A stretch of 60,007 nt of DNA from contig CAILJQ010000235.1 in NCBI GenBank assembly GCA_903834625.1, positions 1 to 60,007 of the forward strand, given 5' to 3'. Below, in pieces: positions 34,744 through 43,001 of this stretch (positions are counted from its first letter, which is position 1; each line of letters begins with the position of its first letter). The notes under the pieces were generated by a model, which did no database searches, had not been told where the DNA came from, and saw only the letters and a program-made list of their open reading frames with translations. A program made the translations under genes and the position numbers. Origin of the DNA: an uncultured Bacteroidota bacterium (lineage in GTDB: Bacteria; Bacteroidota; Bacteroidia; UKL13-3).

Positions 34744-35817
34744 ATGAGTAAACAGATATTTATAACAGGGGGAGCTGGATTTGTTGGTTCAACACTTTCT
34801 ATTGGCATCAAAGAACGATACCCTGCCTATAGGGTCATTGCTTTAGACAACCTCCGCAGAAGAGGCTCTGAACTCAATATACCGAGATTACAAGCAGCTG
34901 GCGTTGAATTTGTACATGGGGATATTCGTAACCCAGAAGATTTGGAAGGCTTCTCAAATTTAGATGTTGTCATTGATGCTAGTGCCGATCCAAGTGTTCT
35001 TTCTGGAATTACTAGCCCTGTTATGCCATTAATAAATGCCAATTTAAATGGAACTGTTAATTGCCTTGAATTGGCCCAAAAAACAGGTGCTGCCTTTATA
35101 TTCCTTTCAACAAGTAGAATTTATCCAATTAAAAATTTAGAAGCGGCTCAGTTCGAAGAATTAGAAACACGTTTCCAATGGACCAATAACCAATCTCTTA
35201 GAGGTATTTCTGCCAAAGGCGTTGCAGAAGATTTTCCCCTAGAAGGTTCAAGAAGCTTTTATGGAACTACCAAATTGGCCTCCGAATTATTGATTACAGA
35301 ATACAATGAACTCAAAGGTTTAAAAACCATCATTAACCGTTGCGGGGTAATTAGCGGTCCTTGGCAAATGGGAAAAGTAGACCAAGGTGTTTTGGTTTTA
35401 TGGCTAGCAAGACACTTTTTTAAAGGCGAATTGGCTTATATTGGTTATGGAGGAACAGGAAAACAAATGCGTGATGTGTTACATGCCCATGATTTGTTAA
35501 ACCTTATCGACCAGCAAATTCACCATATTGAATTGTATAATAACCAAACTTTAAATGTTGGAGGCGGACTTGAATCAAGTTTTAGTTTGCAAGAATTAAC
35601 CACCTTATGTCAAGAAGTTACTGGAAATACCATTCCTATTAAACAAATTAATGAAACACGTACCGCAGATGTAAGAATATACGTTAGCGATAATACCCAA
35701 TTAAACCTACTCAACAACCATGCATGGAAACCTCAAAAATCTGTGAAGGACCTAGTTACAGATACCTTTCAATGGATGAAGGCAAATGAGAATACCTTGC
35801 GTAATATTTTAAAATAA
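34744..35817 (+). CDS. NAD-dependent epimerase/dehydratase, CDP-paratose 2-epimerase-like
   Basis: This is an extended SDR with 'IFITGGAGFVGSTLSIG' for NAD binding, 'VIDASADPSVLSG' in place of the usual 'HLAA' segment, 'FLSTSRIYPI' and an intact catalytic 'YGTTK'. 'RCGVISGPWQMGKVDQGVL' and 'GYGGTGKQMRDVLHA' resemble CDP-paratose/tyvelose epimerases. It acts on a nucleotide sugar in the cytoplasm; the exact sugar is unknown. I prefer the Met at 34744 (MSKQIF) over the one at 34723, because it starts next to the first beta strand. It ends three bases before the next epimerase gene, so the two are co-translated. Confidence 0.85.
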   Translation: MSKQIFITGGAGFVGSTLSIGIKERYPAYRVIALDNLRRRGSELNIPRLQAAGVEFVHGDIRNPEDLEGFSNLDVVIDASADPSVLSGITSPVMPLINANLNGTVNCLELAQKTGAAFIFLSTSRIYPIKNLEAAQFEELETRFQWTNNQSLRGISAKGVAEDFPLEGSRSFYGTTKLASELLITEYNELKGLKTIINRCGVISGPWQMGKVDQGVLVLWLARHFFKGELAYIGYGGTGKQMRDVLHAHDLLNLIDQQIHHIELYNNQTLNVGGGLESSFSLQELTTLCQEVTGNTIPIKQINETRTADVRIYVSDNTQLNLLNNHAWKPQKSVKDLVTDTFQWMKANENTLRNILK

Positions 35818-35820
35818 TAC

Positions 35821-36909
35821 ATGAACATTGCACTTATCACTGGTAGTAGCGGACTTATTGGAGGAGAATCAGTTGAGTTTTTTACCCAAAAATTTGACTT
35901 AGTTATTGGTATCGACAACAACATGAGGTCATACTTTTTTGGTTCAGATGGCTCTACCGTTTGGAATAAAACTCGCCTTGAAGAGAAGTATGGCAACTTC
36001 AAATCTTATGATGCCGATATCAGAGATTATGCTGCTCTTGAAAAAATATTCAATGAATATTCAAACGATATCAAACTCATTGTTCATACAGCTGCCCAGC
36101 CAAGTCATGATTGGGCCGCAAAAGAACCTTTAACAGATTTTGGGGTAAACGCAACTGGTACTTTAAACATGTTGGAACTCACTCGCCAACACTGCCCTAA
36201 AGCAACATTTATTTTTACCTCTACAAACAAAGTTTATGGTGATACCCCCAACTTTTTACCCTTAGTTGAATTGGATAAACGTTGGGAAATTGACGAAAGC
36301 CATGCTTATTTTAAACATGGCATAGATGAGCAAATGAGCATAGACCAAACCAAACACAGTGTATTTGGTGCCAGTAAGGTGGCAGCAGATGTGATGGTTC
36401 AAGAATATGGTAAATATTTTGGGATGAATACCGCCATTTTTAGAGGTGGGTGTTTAACAGGACCAAACCATAGTGGAGCGCAGTTACATGGATTTTTGGC
36501 TTACCTCATGAAATGTGCTATAACAGGAAATCATTATACAATTTTTGGATACCAAGGAAAACAAGTAAGAGATAATATTCACAGTTATGATTTGGTGAAT
36601 ATGTTTTGGCACTTTTATCAAAATCCTCGCATGGGTGAAGTATATAACGCAGGAGGAGGCCGCCATGCCAATTGCAGTATGTTAGAAGCTATAGATTGGT
36701 GCGAAAAAATTAGCGGTAACAAGATGAGTTATTCTTATTCAGAAACCAACAGAATTGGTGATCATATTTGGTACGTTAGTGATGTGAACAAATTCAAATC
36801 ACATTACCCTACTTGGGATTGGAAATTTAATTTAGAAGATACCTTGGTGGAGATGCATGATAAAATGTTGGCCAGATTAATCAAAGAAAATAGCTCTAAT
36901 GCAAGTTGA
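35821..36909 (+). CDS. NAD-dependent epimerase/dehydratase with Phe in place of the catalytic Tyr
   Basis: This is a 362-residue extended SDR: '[18 protein letters not shown]' for NAD binding, '[12 protein letters not shown]', '[14 protein letters not shown]', and '[17 protein letters not shown]', all of CDP-paratose 2-epimerase type. The YxxxK motif reads 'FGASK': the codon at the Tyr position is TTT. My recollection of related proteins is that Phe may be normal for this subgroup, so it may use another base or may not catalyse hydride transfer in the usual way. It follows the first epimerase by three bases and probably works in the same pathway. Confidence 0.85.
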   Translation: MNIALITGSSGLIGGESVEFFTQKFDLVIGIDNNMRSYFFGSDGSTVWNKTRLEEKYGNFKSYDADIRDYAALEKIFNEYSNDIKLIVHTAAQPSHDWAAKEPLTDFGVNATGTLNMLELTRQHCPKATFIFTSTNKVYGDTPNFLPLVELDKRWEIDESHAYFKHGIDEQMSIDQTKHSVFGASKVAADVMVQEYGKYFGMNTAIFRGGCLTGPNHSGAQLHGFLAYLMKCAITGNHYTIFGYQGKQVRDNIHSYDLVNMFWHFYQNPRMGEVYNAGGGRHANCSMLEAIDWCEKISGNKMSYSYSETNRIGDHIWYVSDVNKFKSHYPTWDWKFNLEDTLVEMHDKMLARLIKENSSNAS

Positions 36910-36956
36910 TCTGCCCTAAACACTTAAACTCTCAACTCAAAAAGATTATTTTAATT

Positions 36957-36997
36957 GAAATCACCTCTTATAAAAGTTCTTTTCAAGAGGTGATTTC
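36957..36997. terminator. Bidirectional terminator between convergent genes
   Basis: GAAATCACCTCTT (36957-36969) pairs perfectly with AAGAGGTGATTTC (36985-36997), a 13-bp stem around an AT-rich loop. T- and A-rich flanks occur on both sides. It lies between the second epimerase gene and the convergent membrane-protein gene and can serve both. Confidence 0.85.
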
Positions 36998-37012
36998 CAT
37001 AAAAAATGGTAA

Positions 37013-38626
37013 TCAATTATTCTTTTTGATCCTAAAACCTTCAGCTACCTCAATTCCCCTCATTTCTGTGCCAGGAATAATGTAATAGGTACAAGGCCAC
37101 TTATCCCAACAGGTACTTCCCTCGTGGGTTTCGAAAGCTTTGAACCAATCAATTTCTATTGGAGAAACATTCATGGATGGATATGACTTTGGATGAAACC
37201 AACCTTGTTTCAAGGATCCATCTAAACTGGTTTTTACCAATAAAAATAAAAGCATCACCCCAAGTAACCCTTTCCAAAAAATGACAGGAATTTCAATAGA
37301 AATTTTGTCTGAAAAAAGGTATAAAAAAATACCTAAAGTCCCTACCATATAACCAAATAAAAACCTAGGATGGGGTCCGTTTATAAAAAACAAAGCAAAG
37401 CCAGATATAACAAATAAAGCGGGCCAAAAAAGTTCTTTTTTACTCCAAACCCTTAGCCAAATAAGAGGAGTGCAAAACACAAATCCTATTACTAATAATT
37501 TGTTTAATACATCTAATTTACTATACCAAATAGGCAACCATTCAGTGGCACTCATTTGGGCTGTTAGGTAAACATCCTGACCAGAAATTTTGCCCCAATT
37601 TTTGATGCTAAATGTTTCCCATTGCAACATTTCTTTGGGCAATTTCCAATCAACTGAAAAGAAGTCGAGCTGGTGAAAAGGATATAATATATACCCGCTT
37701 ACACATACATTTCCGATGAGCCAAGGAACCATAAAAATTAATACAGGAATTGCAGATAAGGAAAGCTGCTTCCATTGTTTTTGTTTTACCCATTCAATTA
37801 CAAAAGGTAATAACAACAAACTAAAAGAAAGTGCAGTAGCTTTAACAGTTAATACCCAACTCACCAATAGCAACATTACCCAAACACCTTGTAATTTAAT
37901 TTGTGGTTTAACAGATAAAAGAATAGAAAAATCTATGAGCAAAAAGAGGGCTCCTGTAACCACAATATCTGGCGTAACAGCTCCAATGAAGGCTGTCTTT
38001 AATGAAAGTATCCAAAAAAGTAAAAACATGGAACGTAGCCACTGGTGTGCCCTTGAACTTGGTTCAGACCGAAAAAACCAAAAAAATACTGTGGTAAAAA
38101 AAATACTATTCCCTACATAAACGCTTTGCACTCCTGCCCAAGAAAAACCTAAAAATGCTTGTACATTGAACCACCAATTGTTATTAGCCAGTGGTCTGTT
38201 AAAATTTCCCAAGCCTGGTATATTTGCAAACCATTCAGCCCACTTAATGCCTTGCAGGTGGTAATCTGCAATATCTCCTGTACCTGGCCTACCTACCAGA
38301 GCCAAAATAGCCGCAAAACTTACCATAAAAAAGAGCGAAACTGAATTTGTTTTTAGCAGCTTTTTGAGCACTTCAAGATTTTGCTTATACGAGACCAATA
38401 ACCATGAAAGGAAGAACAAATGAGGAATGTAATCTATCTTAAAAAACAAATGGTAAATACCCAAAAAGAGACTAATGGCTGCTAAACCTATTATGGGGTA
38501 TAAACTTGGATGCCATAAAATGATGGGGTCATTTTTGAGCTTTTTTTGCAATAATAACCATACATGGAAACCAATGAGGTAACTCAAGAGAAGCCCATAA
38601 ATAATCAGGAGAAATCCAATGACCAT
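37013..38626 (-). CDS. LIC_10190-like polytopic membrane protein
   Basis: This is a polytopic protein with about twelve hydrophobic helices. A conserved extracytoplasmic segment after helix 4 reads 'RPGTGDIADYHLQGIKWAEW' and continues 'IPGLGNFNRPLANNNWWF'. This resembles the LIC_10190 family, large membrane proteins of unknown function found near polysaccharide genes and thought to be glycosyltransferase-like. The frame is open to 38665, but I prefer the Met at 38626 (MVIGFLL). The upstream extension would overlap the sucD terminator hairpin at 38656-38692. It converges on the epimerase pair, and the bidirectional terminator lies between. Confidence 0.7.
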   Translation of the reverse strand: MVIGFLLIIYGLLLSYLIGFHVWLLLQKKLKNDPIILWHPSLYPIIGLAAISLFLGIYHLFFKIDYIPHLFFLSWLLVSYKQNLEVLKKLLKTNSVSLFFMVSFAAILALVGRPGTGDIADYHLQGIKWAEWFANIPGLGNFNRPLANNNWWFNVQAFLGFSWAGVQSVYVGNSIFFTTVFFWFFRSEPSSRAHQWLRSMFLLFWILSLKTAFIGAVTPDIVVTGALFLLIDFSILLSVKPQIKLQGVWVMLLLVSWVLTVKATALSFSLLLLPFVIEWVKQKQWKQLSLSAIPVLIFMVPWLIGNVCVSGYILYPFHQLDFFSVDWKLPKEMLQWETFSIKNWGKISGQDVYLTAQMSATEWLPIWYSKLDVLNKLLVIGFVFCTPLIWLRVWSKKELFWPALFVISGFALFFINGPHPRFLFGYMVGTLGIFLYLFSDKISIEIPVIFWKGLLGVMLLFLLVKTSLDGSLKQGWFHPKSYPSMNVSPIEIDWFKAFETHEGSTCWDKWPCTYYIIPGTEMRGIEVAEGFRIKKNN

Positions 38627-38655
38627 GATGCAAATTAAGAAATAATCACAAAAGA

Positions 38656-38692
38656 AAAGCCACAACAGGAATTACATTCCTATTGTGGCTTT
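38656..38692 (-). terminator. Intrinsic terminator after sucD
   Basis: AAAGCCACAA (38656-38665) pairs with TTGTGGCTTT (38683-38692), and inner AGGAAT/ATTCCT pairs extend the stem. On the minus strand it is followed by a T-containing stretch. It ends sucD transcription upstream of the next minus-strand gene. Confidence 0.8.
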
Positions 38693-38712
38693 CAAAATAA
38701 ATATAATAGGTG

Positions 38713-39594
38713 TTAAGCTTTTGCTTTGAGAGCAGTTAACATGGCTGAACCAATTTCTGCTGGCGACTCAACTACATGTAAACCACACTCGCGCATGATG
38801 GCCATTTTTGCAGCAGCGGTATCATCTTTACCACCAATAATAGCACCTGCATGACCCATTCTACGGCCTGGAGGCGCTGTTTGTCCTGCGATGAAACCTA
38901 CCACTGGTTTTTTATTTCCATTGGCTTTGATCCAACGAGCGGCATCTGCCTCATAACTTCCACCAATTTCACCAATCATGATGATGGCATCTGTTTCTGG
39001 ATCGTTCATTAACATTTCTACGGCATTTTTAGTAGGTGTTCCGATAATTGGATCTCCACCTATACCAATAGCAGTTGAAATTCCTAAACCTGCTTTTACT
39101 ACTTGGTCTGCAGCTTCGTAGGTTAAAGTGCCAGATTTAGATACAATACCTATTCTACCCGATTTAAATACAAAACCTGGCATGATACCAACTTTCGCTT
39201 CACCTGGGGTAATTACACCAGGGCAATTTGGTCCAATTAAAATACAATCACGAGATTTGATATACTCCTTTACTGGAATCATATCTGCCACTGGAATTCC
39301 TTCTGTAATACATACAATCACTTTAATTCCAGCCTCGGCAGCTTCCATAATGGCGTCTGCAGCAAATGCAGGTGGAACAAAAATAATGGATACATTGGCT
39401 CCCGCTTGGGTTACCGCATCTAAAACAGTATTAAAAACCGGACGGTCTAAATGGGTTTGACCACCTTTACCAGGGGTTACACCACCTACAACGTTTGTTC
39501 CGTATTCAATCATTTGTTGTGCGTGAAAAGTTCCTTCACTACCTGTGAAACCTTGAACGATCACTTTAGAATTTTTATCTACTAATACTGCCAT
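38713..39594 (-). CDS. sucD: Succinyl-CoA synthetase, alpha subunit
   Basis: The 293-residue protein has the CoA-binding Rossmann domain ('[18 protein letters not shown]', '[18 protein letters not shown]') and '[20 protein letters not shown]'. The phosphorylated active-site His is in '[13 protein letters not shown]' (H248). Together with SucC it makes ATP or GTP from succinyl-CoA in the citric-acid cycle. The beta-subunit gene is not in the window, as is common in Bacteroidota. On the minus strand CATATTTG, a near match to the -7 element, lies about 25 bases upstream of the ATG. Confidence 0.96.
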   Translation of the reverse strand: MAVLVDKNSKVIVQGFTGSEGTFHAQQMIEYGTNVVGGVTPGKGGQTHLDRPVFNTVLDAVTQAGANVSIIFVPPAFAADAIMEAAEAGIKVIVCITEGIPVADMIPVKEYIKSRDCILIGPNCPGVITPGEAKVGIMPGFVFKSGRIGIVSKSGTLTYEAADQVVKAGLGISTAIGIGGDPIIGTPTKNAVEMLMNDPETDAIIMIGEIGGSYEADAARWIKANGNKKPVVGFIAGQTAPPGRRMGHAGAIIGGKDDTAAAKMAIMRECGLHVVESPAEIGSAMLTALKAKA

Positions 39595-39721
39595 AATTGC
39601 GATTTTGAGCAGGCAAATATGAACTATTTTTTAAAAAATTCATACCCAATTCGCAATTATTTAGGTGCTGATTGATAGCTGCTTGAACACAATAGCCGCT
39701 TGCTTAGGCCTCTGCTAATTA

Positions 39722-42184
39722 CTATTTGGAAAGATACTCCTCCAATTTCCTTAAAAAGCTTGGCTTGTGGATAGGCTTTGTAATGTAGTCATTCATTCCT
39801 ACATCAAAACATTTTTTCTTCTCCGTGGCATCATCATGGGCGGTAACTGCAATGATAGGAATATTACGGTCCATGGAAAATTCATCACTGTTTCTAATGT
39901 GATGGGTAGCCTCTATGCCATCCATTTCTGGCATGCGAATATCCATGAGTACCAAATCAAAGGTTTTCTCTTTTAACATGGCCAAAGCGCGTAAACCATT
40001 TTCAGCTAGGCTAAATTGATACCCTTCTTTCTCCAAAATCTTGGCAAACAAACGTTGATTAAGTTGATTGTCTTCAACAACCAGAATATTCACCTTGCTT
40101 GGATCAAATAATTTATTGCTTTGAGCAGATTTATATTTGTTTTCTTCAGCATCAAGGTCTTCTACCTCTAATTCTAAAATAAAGCTACTGCCTACACCTT
40201 TTTCACTGATTACTTCAATATGACCTTTCATCAAATCACATAGCTCTTTCACATTTTTTAGTCCAATCCCAAAACCAGTTTCCTTGCTGCTCTGCTTTGG
40301 CATTCCTTTAAACAAACCTTTTATTTCCTTTTCGGTTAAACCCGGACCTTCATCAATAACAGATATTTGAAGTGTGCTTAGTTTTTTATTGTCCTTAATA
40401 CGAGAGGCACTTTGTTTTACTTCAATTTTCACCACGCCTTTCTGGCAAACCTTTACCGCATTGCTTAATAGGTTTTGAACCATGTTCAATAGTTTTTGCT
40501 TGTCGGCGCGAATTTGTTTGGGCACACCTGGGTATACCATCTGGCTAAACAGCAACCCCTTGTGTTTGCATTGGAAGCTATATATCCTAAACATTTCTTC
40601 CAATGAATCTAATAGGTCGAAAGGAGTTGGCACAGGGGTAGCTTCTTTTCTATCAATTTGCAAATAGGTGATGAGGTTGTTCAATACAAACATAAGCTCA
40701 TCACTGCTTAGTTTGATAAAGGATAAGTAGTCTTTTAACTCTGAAAAAGTTTTGCTCTCTATGGCCAATTGACTCATGCCTACAATACCATTGAGAGGGG
40801 TACGAATTTCATGGTTAATTTGTTGTAGCATATTGCTCTTTGCCTTGCTACTTACTTCAAACAATTTGTTCTTTTTGTTTAAGGTAAAGGTGAAAATAAT
40901 TAATCCTGTTACCAATAAAAGAAAGAAGATGACCAAAGAGGTTGCAATCAATAAAATATTCCTGCGCTCAATAGCAGATTCTTGTTCACGAATCCTAAAT
41001 TGATTGATTTCATTCTCTTTTGCCATCAATTTCAATTTCTGCTCTTTACGCTCATTTTCGTACTCTGCAGCGGCAATACCAATATCAGAACGTTGCGCTT
41101 GAGAGAGCAAACTGTTCTCAAAGCTCTTTCTCAATTGTTGGTATTCAGCTTGTTTGGCTTTATCACCCATTTTGCCATACACTTCAGAAATGGTACCATA
41201 CAATTCTCCAATCTCATGAATGTTTGGGTACTTTTTGGCAATGGCCAGACCCTCTTTACAAATGATCATAGAAGAGTCTATTTTACCTAAAGCCAAATAG
41301 GTGGCAGCCAGATTAGAAATGACCAAAATTAATGCCCTTGGTTCCTTTATTTGTAGGTCAATTTTATATGACTCATAAAAATATGGGTAAGCTTTCTTGG
41401 GTTGCTTTCTGGCCAAATAAACCAACCCTATATTGTTAAGCGCCGAAGAAATATCAATGGCAGAGCTCTTCTTTCTAAAAACTTCTAAAGCATTGGAATA
41501 ATGATACAAGGCTTGTAATTCATACCCTTTTCCTTGGTAAATATTGGCAAGGTTGTTTTCAATTTCGGCAATAATTAATTCGTTTGGTCCGCCCTTATAC
41601 AATTCAAGTGAACGCAAATAATACTCTTCTGCTTTCGCTGAATTTTTGAGGTCCATATAAAGTGACCCAATATTATTATAGGTTCTTGCAGCCCTTGCAT
41701 TGTCACCTATTTGCTCAGAAATTTTAACCGAAGCAATAAAGTACCTCATGGCTTTACTAAAATCGCCATTTAAATAGGCCAAATTCCCAAGACTATGGTA
41801 AGCAAAGGAAACAGAATAAGGTTCCTTGCATTTGAGGGCTAGTGCAAGGCCATATAAATACCTGCGTTTTGCCTCAACCAAATTCCCATGATTTTTCTCT
41901 AAAATTCCAATCAATACCTCGGAGGATGCTCTTCCTTTACAATAGTTTAACTTGATAGACAAGGCATTTGCCTGCCTGGCATAATTACCCGCTTTAGCGG
42001 TATCAATACTTCTTAAACAATTGGCTAAACCATTTAAAATATCTGCACGTTGCAAATCATTGGCAAAGGGTAATAAACTCTCCAAACTATCCTTCTCTGA
42101 TTCAGATTGTGCAATGGCGCTATTAGCTTGTATAAACAAGGTTAAGCAAAAGAAGAAAATAGTAATAGGTTTCAAAAATTTCAT
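39722..42184 (-). CDS. TPR-containing hybrid sensor histidine kinase
   Basis: The 820-residue protein has a Sec signal, then about seven tetratricopeptide repeats in the periplasm (about 35-370; 'ARTYNNIGSLYMDLKNSAKAEEYYLRSLE' is one). A transmembrane helix near 410-430 is followed by a HisKA domain with 'NHEIRTPLNGIVG' (phosphorylated H458) and an HATPase_c domain ('NLLSNAVKV', 'DEGPGLTEKEIKGLF', 'GFGIGLKNV'). A C-terminal receiver has its phospho-acceptor in 'LVLMDIRMPEMDG' (D748). No DNA-binding output is attached, so an unlinked Hpt protein or regulator is needed. It appears monocistronic. Confidence 0.92.
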   Translation of the reverse strand: MKFLKPITIFFFCLTLFIQANSAIAQSESEKDSLESLLPFANDLQRADILNGLANCLRSIDTAKAGNYARQANALSIKLNYCKGRASSEVLIGILEKNHGNLVEAKRRYLYGLALALKCKEPYSVSFAYHSLGNLAYLNGDFSKAMRYFIASVKISEQIGDNARAARTYNNIGSLYMDLKNSAKAEEYYLRSLELYKGGPNELIIAEIENNLANIYQGKGYELQALYHYSNALEVFRKKSSAIDISSALNNIGLVYLARKQPKKAYPYFYESYKIDLQIKEPRALILVISNLAATYLALGKIDSSMIICKEGLAIAKKYPNIHEIGELYGTISEVYGKMGDKAKQAEYQQLRKSFENSLLSQAQRSDIGIAAAEYENERKEQKLKLMAKENEINQFRIREQESAIERRNILLIATSLVIFFLLLVTGLIIFTFTLNKKNKLFEVSSKAKSNMLQQINHEIRTPLNGIVGMSQLAIESKTFSELKDYLSFIKLSSDELMFVLNNLITYLQIDRKEATPVPTPFDLLDSLEEMFRIYSFQCKHKGLLFSQMVYPGVPKQIRADKQKLLNMVQNLLSNAVKVCQKGVVKIEVKQSASRIKDNKKLSTLQISVIDEGPGLTEKEIKGLFKGMPKQSSKETGFGIGLKNVKELCDLMKGHIEVISEKGVGSSFILELEVEDLDAEENKYKSAQSNKLFDPSKVNILVVEDNQLNQRLFAKILEKEGYQFSLAENGLRALAMLKEKTFDLVLMDIRMPEMDGIEATHHIRNSDEFSMDRNIPIIAVTAHDDATEKKKCFDVGMNDYITKPIHKPSFLRKLEEYLSK

Positions 42185-42241
42185 AGATCTTTCGATTCTG
42201 CCACTAAAATAACGTAGCCCTCATCAATTCCCTAATTTTTT

Positions 42242-42595
42242 TTATGCGCCTTCTTGTAAGAGTTCCCAATACTCAACTGCTCTGCGGGTATGAGGTATCA
42301 CAATAGTTCCTCCAACAATATTTGCTACTGCAAATATTTCAAACATTTGAGCGCTGCTCACACCCAGTTCAAAACATTTCCCTAAATGGTATTTTATGCA
42401 ATCATCGCAACGCAATACCATACTGGCAACCAAACCCAACATTTCTTTGGTAATGGCAGGAAGCGCTCCATCTTCATATGTATTTGTATCCAAATTAAAG
42501 AGCCTTTTTAACACCAAATTGTCTGAACCTAAAATTTTTTCGTTCATTCTCTGGCGGTACTCATTAAAATTTACTACTTCATTCTTGTTTTCCAT
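42242..42595 (-). CDS. Carboxymuconolactone-decarboxylase/AhpD-family protein
   Basis: This is a 117-residue all-helical protein with the CMD/AhpD motif 'LRCDDCIKYHLGKCFELG', a CxxC followed three residues later by His. AhpD-like members use this pair as a peroxidase or disulfide reductase site. It is closer to the short single-domain AhpD-like proteins than to decarboxylases. It lies 11 bases downstream of the alkyltransferase-like gene and is probably co-transcribed with it, which would link redox or alkyl stress functions. The physiological substrate is unknown. Confidence 0.85.
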   Translation of the reverse strand: MENKNEVVNFNEYRQRMNEKILGSDNLVLKRLFNLDTNTYEDGALPAITKEMLGLVASMVLRCDDCIKYHLGKCFELGVSSAQMFEIFAVANIVGGTIVIPHTRRAVEYWELLQEGA

Positions 42596-42606
42596 ATTAT
42601 TTTCAT

Positions 42607-42951
42607 TTAATCAATTTTCAATTCAATATTTGGATCCCAAAATAGGACTTCAAAATTCACTACCACATCGCTTTCTACTTGTATTCCCTCTAGTTCTAGT
42701 AATTTTTGCATAGCATCTGGATCACCAAAATGATGCTTACCTGTTAACATTCCATTGCGGTTCAATACACGATGAGCTGGCACATAAGGAATTTGATGAT
42801 GTGCAGCATTCATAGCATAACCAACCATACGCGAACCTCTGCTTGAGCCAAGGTAGCGGGCTATAGCTCCATATGAACTAACGCGCCCTTGCGGAATAAG
42901 GCGCACAACCTCATACACATCTCTAAAAAAATCTGATTGCATTTTTGCCAT
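42607..42951 (-). CDS. Alkyltransferase-like (ATL) DNA-damage recognition protein, MGMT fold without active Cys
   Basis: The protein has the MGMT DNA-binding domain: 'VRLIPQGRVSSYGAIARYLG', 'GSRMVGYAMNAAHH' and the site 'VPAHRVLNRNG'. In true methyltransferases this last motif is PCHRV; here the acceptor Cys is Ala. That is the signature of ATL proteins, which bind O6-alkylguanine and hand it to nucleotide excision repair rather than repairing it. The open frame starts at 42972, but I prefer the Met at 42951 (MAKMQSDFF), which gives the usual short N-terminus. recQ starts divergently 50 bases away. Confidence 0.85.
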   Translation of the reverse strand: MAKMQSDFFRDVYEVVRLIPQGRVSSYGAIARYLGSSRGSRMVGYAMNAAHHQIPYVPAHRVLNRNGMLTGKHHFGDPDAMQKLLELEGIQVESDVVVNFEVLFWDPNIELKID

Positions 42952-42983
42952 AAGCATCTTGTGATTTTTCACTTACCACAAAT

Positions 42984-42997
42984 CAAATGTATGTTTG
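42984..42997. promoter_or_regulatory. Overlapping divergent -7 elements between the ATL gene and recQ
   Basis: CAAATGTATGTTTG contains TATGTTTG on the plus strand (42990-42997) and TACATTTG on the minus strand (42991-42984). Both match TAnnTTTG and share two bases. The recQ ATG is only four bases after its element, which predicts a leaderless or nearly leaderless recQ mRNA if this box is used. Confidence 0.45.
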
Positions 42998-43001
42998 AAA
43001 A

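Noticed and set aside
37716-38120. Antisense open frame of 134 codons opposite the LIC_10190-like gene.
   Set aside because: The sense gene has clear membrane-helix periodicity and conserved segments; the antisense frame has neither.
42607-42951. Active O6-methylguanine-DNA methyltransferase.
   Set aside because: The acceptor cysteine of PCHRV is replaced by alanine and the N-terminal MGMT domain is absent.
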